NCBI GenBank assembly: GCA_035289385.1
Contig: DATDXI010000076.1
Coordinates: forward strand, 1-8,361
DNA from: JACOZM01 sp035289385
GTDB taxonomy: Archaea; Nanobdellota; Nanobdellia; Woesearchaeales; GW2011-AR9
Reading direction: 5' to 3'
Length of the DNA: 8,361 nucleotides
Part shown: piece after piece, positions 5,597 to 8,361 of the stretch
How the letters are laid out: each line of letters opens with the position of its first letter
Position numbering within the stretch: the first letter of the stretch is position 1
The notes under the pieces: generated by a model
What the model was told of the DNA's origin: nothing
The model's database searches: none
What the model saw: only the letters and a program-made list of their open reading frames with translations
Program-made: the position numbers and the translations under genes

Positions 5597-5923
5597 ATGT
5601 CCAGACCACTGCCACCAACGGATGATCAACAGATTTTAAGGGTACGGCTGCCTATCAAAGATGAAATTCTAGGAATTGTCAAACAGCGTTTAGGTGGGAG
5701 CAGGATGAGAGTTCTTTGCCTTGATGGAAAGGAACGGATATGCAGAATTCCCGGAAGGCTGAGGAGAGCATTATGGGTAAGGGAAAATGATGTGGTCATC
5801 ATCGAGCCTTGGGAGTTAGGCGGCGATGAGAAAGCAGATGTCATCCATAAGTACAAGAGCAAGGTTGAAGTGGAATTCTTGAAGAAGAAAGGATATCTTA
5901 AAAATATAGAAGAAGATTTCTAG
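5597..5923 (+). CDS. eif1A: Archaeal translation initiation factor aIF1A
   Basis: The archaeal/eukaryotic counterpart of bacterial IF1. It binds the A site of the small ribosomal subunit and helps select the start codon. The 108 residues are typical for archaeal aIF1A. The S1/OB-fold core is seen as RVRLP (15-19), EILGIVKQRLGGSRMRVLC (23-41), RIPGRLRRALWVRENDVV (50-67) and PWELGGDEKADVIHKY (71-86), followed by the C-terminal FLKKKGYL helix. ATG 5597 is the start: the palindromic TATA box is centred 26.5 nt upstream, and an earlier in-frame ATG at 5555 lies upstream of that box. The gene is divergent from the chorismate mutase. It is the best marker that this DNA is archaeal. Confidence 0.97.
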   Translation: MSRPLPPTDDQQILRVRLPIKDEILGIVKQRLGGSRMRVLCLDGKERICRIPGRLRRALWVRENDVVIIEPWELGGDEKADVIHKYKSKVEVEFLKKKGYLKNIEEDF

Positions 5924-5947
5924 GTTGAAACGGCTAGTTCTGGGTAT

Positions 5948-5955
5948 CTATAAAG
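5948..5955 (+). promoter_or_regulatory. Candidate TATA box of the Ada-like membrane protein gene
   Basis: CTATAAAG, centred near 5951, predicts initiation near 5977 and a leader of about 30 nt containing GAGGT (5999-6003) 4 nt before the ATG at 6008. A second AT-rich candidate, TTAAATAT at 5973-5980, would leave only about 5 nt of leader. Confidence 0.4.
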
Positions 5956-6007
5956 AATGACAGAAATGCTTATTAAATATTTTTCAAGTACTTCCTCTGA
6001 GGTTCAT

Positions 6008-6706
6008 ATGGCACAAAGCAAAGGAAAATTAGTCATCTACACACTCTTATTGTTAGTCTTATTTTTCAGCGTGATCAACATCCTTGTTTCCTTAAGCGGA
6101 CGGGCGTTTTCTTTAGAACTGTTAGGATTGATCGTTCTGCTCTTCTTAACACTTCTTGGTTTTGTAGGATATGCCAAAGGATGGGGTGAACGGTCGTTCT
6201 TTATCGTCTTTTTGCTGTTTCTTGTCAATCTTGTGTTGATGTGGTATTTCCTAGATTCATTATATGTCGTTTTGCTGCTCATCACTTTAGCGGGGTTCAT
6301 GATGTCCGTTCCGACGAGAAGGCGGCAGAGGAAAAGAGCAAAAAGAGCATCTTCGCTTGCTTCTCCAGGACCGTATAGTGAAGTGTTTGATTCTGTCGCT
6401 CCAACGAAGCCTTTAACTTCAAAGCCTTCGTCTTCTAGTTTCTCCGAGAGTATTCCCGCTGTTGAGGTCTATCATGATTCTCCTTCGTCAGGTGATGCTC
6501 CAGAAGCTTCATCTGAAGCTAAAGGAAGTGCCGTCAGCGCAAAGTTTTCTCCTGGCAAGTATGTAGCCAGCAAGAACAGCAACAACTACCATGAGCCAAA
6601 ATGCGACTGGGCGAAGAAGATCGCTAAAGTACGTAGGGTATGGTTTGCTACGAAGGAAGAAGCATGGGAAAAAGGATATAAAGCTCATTCTTGTGTCGGG
6701 AAGTAA
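6008..6706 (+). CDS. Four-helix membrane protein with C-terminal Ada-like metal-binding module
   Basis: A 232-residue protein. Four hydrophobic segments (about 8-28, 36-55, 62-80 and 83-99) are followed by a very basic stop-transfer stretch, RRRQRKRAKR (104-113), which places the rest in the cytoplasm. Residues 114-180 are a low-complexity Ser/Pro/Ala linker. The C-terminal 184-230 matches a small module seen in many prokaryotic membrane proteins: YVASKNSNNYHEPKC, WAKKI, VWFATKEEAWEKGYKAHSC. Probable metal ligands are H195, C199, H227 and C229; the module resembles the Ada zinc domain, whose usual final PCxxC is here replaced by AHSC. Function is unknown; a tethered metal or nucleic-acid sensor is only a guess. 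ATG 6008 is chosen over 5957 because GAGGT precedes it and both candidate TATA boxes lie too close to or beyond 5957. Confidence 0.75.
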   Translation: MAQSKGKLVIYTLLLLVLFFSVINILVSLSGRAFSLELLGLIVLLFLTLLGFVGYAKGWGERSFFIVFLLFLVNLVLMWYFLDSLYVVLLLITLAGFMMSVPTRRRQRKRAKRASSLASPGPYSEVFDSVAPTKPLTSKPSSSSFSESIPAVEVYHDSPSSGDAPEASSEAKGSAVSAKFSPGKYVASKNSNNYHEPKCDWAKKIAKVRRVWFATKEEAWEKGYKAHSCVGK

Positions 6707-6776
6707 GTTTTGTGTGGTTTGTGGGATTTCAAGTTATTTACAAGAAGGGCATAGTTTCAAAAAAACAAGGCAACAA

Positions 6777-6788
6777 TTAAATATATTA
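6777..6788 (+). promoter_or_regulatory. TATA box of the HD hydrolase gene
   Basis: TTAAATATATTA, centred about 24 nt before the ATG at 6806, with no Shine-Dalgarno ahead of that ATG. This again fits a leaderless transcript. The rest of the gap from 6707 holds no gene that I can see. Confidence 0.55.
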
Positions 6789-6805
6789 TCTTCTCTCCAT
6801 GATCA

Positions 6806-7918
6806 ATGCCCTTTTCCCTTGAGTATCAATCTTATAGAAGGCTAGAGAACTGGAACTCGTTCCATAAGATCATTCCCTTAGAGAAATTAATAGATCGTAA
6901 AAGCAAGCTGTTTCCCTTGGCTAAGAAGGTCTATGCTCTTGTTCGAGAGCTGTATGAGCATCTTCCCTTGCGGAAAAATGGAGAGAAACCCTTTGTCCAT
7001 CCCACCCATGTAGCCTATTTCTTGAGGAAATCTGGCTGCAGCGATATCGTTGTCCTTGCCGGCTTGCTGCACGATTATGTTGAAGAGTATCATGATCTCT
7101 ATCATCGCGATGGTATGGAAGAATTGTCTCAACGATTCCAAGGAGATTTTGCTCTGCTGAAACCGTTAGTTGTGCTCCTTACCCGGGAGAAGGAAGAATC
7201 TTACTATAGGTATATCTCCCGCATCTTTAAAGAGAAAAATAAGGTGCATAAGCAGGCTGCTATCCACATCAAGCTTGCTGACAGGATCCATAACGTGTTA
7301 AGCATCGAGACATTCAACGGGCAGGAGCGAATCTATGAATGTTTCAAGAACCTGTTCATATTGAATAATGTCAAGAAGTATCTCTTGGAATTGTATGGGC
7401 CGCAGATGTGGAATGGCAGGATCAATAATGTTACGGAACTATTGTTCAACAAATGCATCAAAGCTACCTATGATGCCTGCATCCATATCTATCACCATCC
7501 TTCCGTTTCCGGTGTTGAGAAGACATACACTTTGTTGCAGCTGGCTTTCAAAAAATTCATGTACCTCTATTCTGGGTTGGAAGCAGTGACAGACATTCCC
7601 CAGAATGAGTCCCATCTGGCGAAATTGTATTGGGGGATCGTCAGGAAATATGATGCCCTGCTGCATCATGAAGGAAAGATGTTCAGATCACGGGAGCTGC
7701 AGGAGCTGCAGTTTTGCAAGAAATTCTTTAAAGATTATCATTTCAGCAATGAACAGCTTAAAGCTATCGTGGATTACAAGGATGCTTATGCTTTTAAGGA
7801 AATGTTGGCCAGGCTGCTCTACAATCCCCATTACTTTATGTCCTTGTTTGTAGCAGCAGAACTCTCCAAGCAGAACCGGCTGAAGAAGATTCATGGCTTT
7901 CAGAAGATGCTGGGATAG
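6806..7918 (+). CDS. RelA/SpoT-type HD-domain protein, probable (p)ppGpp or nucleotide phosphohydrolase
   Basis: A 370-residue soluble protein. The N-terminal half carries the RSH hydrolase pattern: RKNGEKPFVHPTHVA (56-70, with H65), VLAGLLHDYVEE (83-94, with the H89-D90 pair and E93-E94) and IKLADRIHN (155-163, with D159). These match the manganese-binding HD site of SpoT and MESH1, which removes the 3'-pyrophosphate of (p)ppGpp. No synthetase domain follows. Residues of about 190-370 are mostly helical by composition and match nothing I recognise, making the protein about twice the length of a MESH1-type hydrolase. The ATG at 6806 is supported by a TATA box 24 nt upstream and begins well before the conserved region. 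It is convergent with lspA, 27 nt away. The fold call is confident; the real substrate is not known, as most archaea are not known to make ppGpp. Confidence 0.85.
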   Translation: MPFSLEYQSYRRLENWNSFHKIIPLEKLIDRKSKLFPLAKKVYALVRELYEHLPLRKNGEKPFVHPTHVAYFLRKSGCSDIVVLAGLLHDYVEEYHDLYHRDGMEELSQRFQGDFALLKPLVVLLTREKEESYYRYISRIFKEKNKVHKQAAIHIKLADRIHNVLSIETFNGQERIYECFKNLFILNNVKKYLLELYGPQMWNGRINNVTELLFNKCIKATYDACIHIYHHPSVSGVEKTYTLLQLAFKKFMYLYSGLEAVTDIPQNESHLAKLYWGIVRKYDALLHHEGKMFRSRELQELQFCKKFFKDYHFSNEQLKAIVDYKDAYAFKEMLARLLYNPHYFMSLFVAAELSKQNRLKKIHGFQKMLG

Positions 7919-7945
7919 TTCTTCGTACAATTCTTCCGGGAATCT

Positions 7946-8361
7946 CTATGAATCCTTATTCTTCAGATAATATATCGCTAACCCTACAGCAGCAATACTG
8001 ATAGAAGCATCGGCAATGTTAAACGCCGGCCAGAAGGTGAAGCTGATAAAGTCGATGACGTACTGCCTGAAGATTCTGTCAAGGAGATTTCCCATCGTCC
8101 CGCCGAGAAAGAGGGCAAAGAGTATTTGAGGCAGTTTTTCTTTGGGCAGGTCATTGTAGAAGTAGATCAAGAGACAGGCTACAGCAAAAGATATCAGCGT
8201 TAATGCCAATGTCTGGTTTTGTAAGATGCCGAAACCTGCTCCAGTGTTTTTCGTGAAAGTGATGCTGAGGATACTAAGATTTAGCTTTGGCTGAAACGTG
8301 ACGATAAGGTATTTTAAAATCTGGTCGATGATAATAGTGGCTAGTGTTATTGTAACAAATA
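7946..8361 (-). CDS. lspA: Lipoprotein signal peptidase LspA (signal peptidase II), N-terminus beyond window
   Basis: A membrane aspartyl protease that cuts the signal peptide of lipid-modified prolipoproteins just before the lipobox cysteine. The frame is open to the right edge; the first visible residues, FVTITLATIIIDQILKYL, are the first membrane helix, so only about 5-15 residues are missing. Conserved family motifs follow in order: NTGAGFGIL, GGTMGNLLDRI with one catalytic Asp (codon 8080-8078), and VIDFISFTFWPAFNIADAS with the second catalytic Asp (codon 8011-8009). The four-helix topology and the motif spacing look complete and functional. A lipobox-bearing protein encoded at 1753-3624 is a candidate substrate. 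LspA is a bacterial hallmark and is not recognised in the best-studied archaea, so transfer from bacteria is plausible. Confidence 0.93.
   Translation of the reverse strand, partial: FVTITLATIIIDQILKYLIVTFQPKLNLSILSITFTKNTGAGFGILQNQTLALTLISFAVACLLIYFYNDLPKEKLPQILFALFLGGTMGNLLDRIFRQYVIDFISFTFWPAFNIADASISIAAVGLAIYYLKNKDS

Noticed and set aside
5276..5629. The longer chorismate mutase frame starting at 5629.
   Set aside because: It would start inside the divergent aIF1A gene and across the TATA box; the extra residues are not mutase-like.
7368..7853. Several overlapping frames on both strands inside the HD protein's C-terminal half.
   Set aside because: They have no recognisable motifs, no promoter, and lie within an unbroken 370-codon gene.
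1..8361. tRNA or rRNA genes, insertion-sequence ends, attachment sites and replication origins.
   Set aside because: No cloverleaf, rRNA-like segment, transposase or matching terminal repeats were seen on either strand.

Overview
The window looks like a chromosome segment of a small-genome archaeon, most likely a DPANN-type lineage such as Woesearchaeota (the phylum is an inference from gene style, not proven). Archaeal origin rests on a clear translation initiation factor aIF1A, archaeal-type TATA boxes (TTTATATA-like) upstream of nearly every gene, and start codons lying about 24-27 nt from the TATA centre, which means many transcripts are leaderless. There is no rRNA, tRNA, CRISPR array, transposase or phage gene.

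Layout: 1-811 (-) HtpX-type membrane zinc protease, its C-terminus cut by the window edge; 879-1751 (+) SpoIIM-family multi-pass membrane protein, divergent from htpX across a shared TATA box; 1753-3624 (-) a 623-residue secreted lipoprotein with MopE-like, Kazal-like and LamG-like parts, ending 1 nt from the SpoIIM stop; 3682-4530 (-) a PD-(D/E)XK nuclease with a Cas4/AddB-like four-cysteine set; 4506-4735 a structured, tandemly duplicated leader region in front of that nuclease, with its own promoter and a 10-residue mini-ORF; 4772-5224 (-) a YdjM/DUF457 membrane hydrolase-like protein; 5276-5545 (-) a stand-alone AroQ-class chorismate mutase; 5597-5923 (+) aIF1A, divergent from the mutase over one palindromic TATA box; 6008-6706 (+) a four-helix membrane protein with a C-terminal Ada-like metal-binding module; 6806-7918 (+) an HD-domain (p)ppGpp-hydrolase-like protein; 7946-8361 (-) LspA signal peptidase II, its N-terminus beyond the right edge.

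The genes are mostly single transcription units rather than one operon. Two themes stand out. Several products belong to the envelope (HtpX, SpoIIM-like, lipoprotein, DUF457, Ada-like membrane protein, LspA), and the window holds both a lipobox protein and the peptidase that would process it. Second, gene starts fall into two classes: leaderless with a precisely placed TATA box, and Shine-Dalgarno-led with a longer leader. The least ordinary stretch is 4506-4735: two diverged copies of a hairpin-forming element sit between a promoter and the nuclease and appear to supply the nuclease's start codon. No gap exceeds 300 bases; the longest, about 240 bases at 4531-4771, holds this element.
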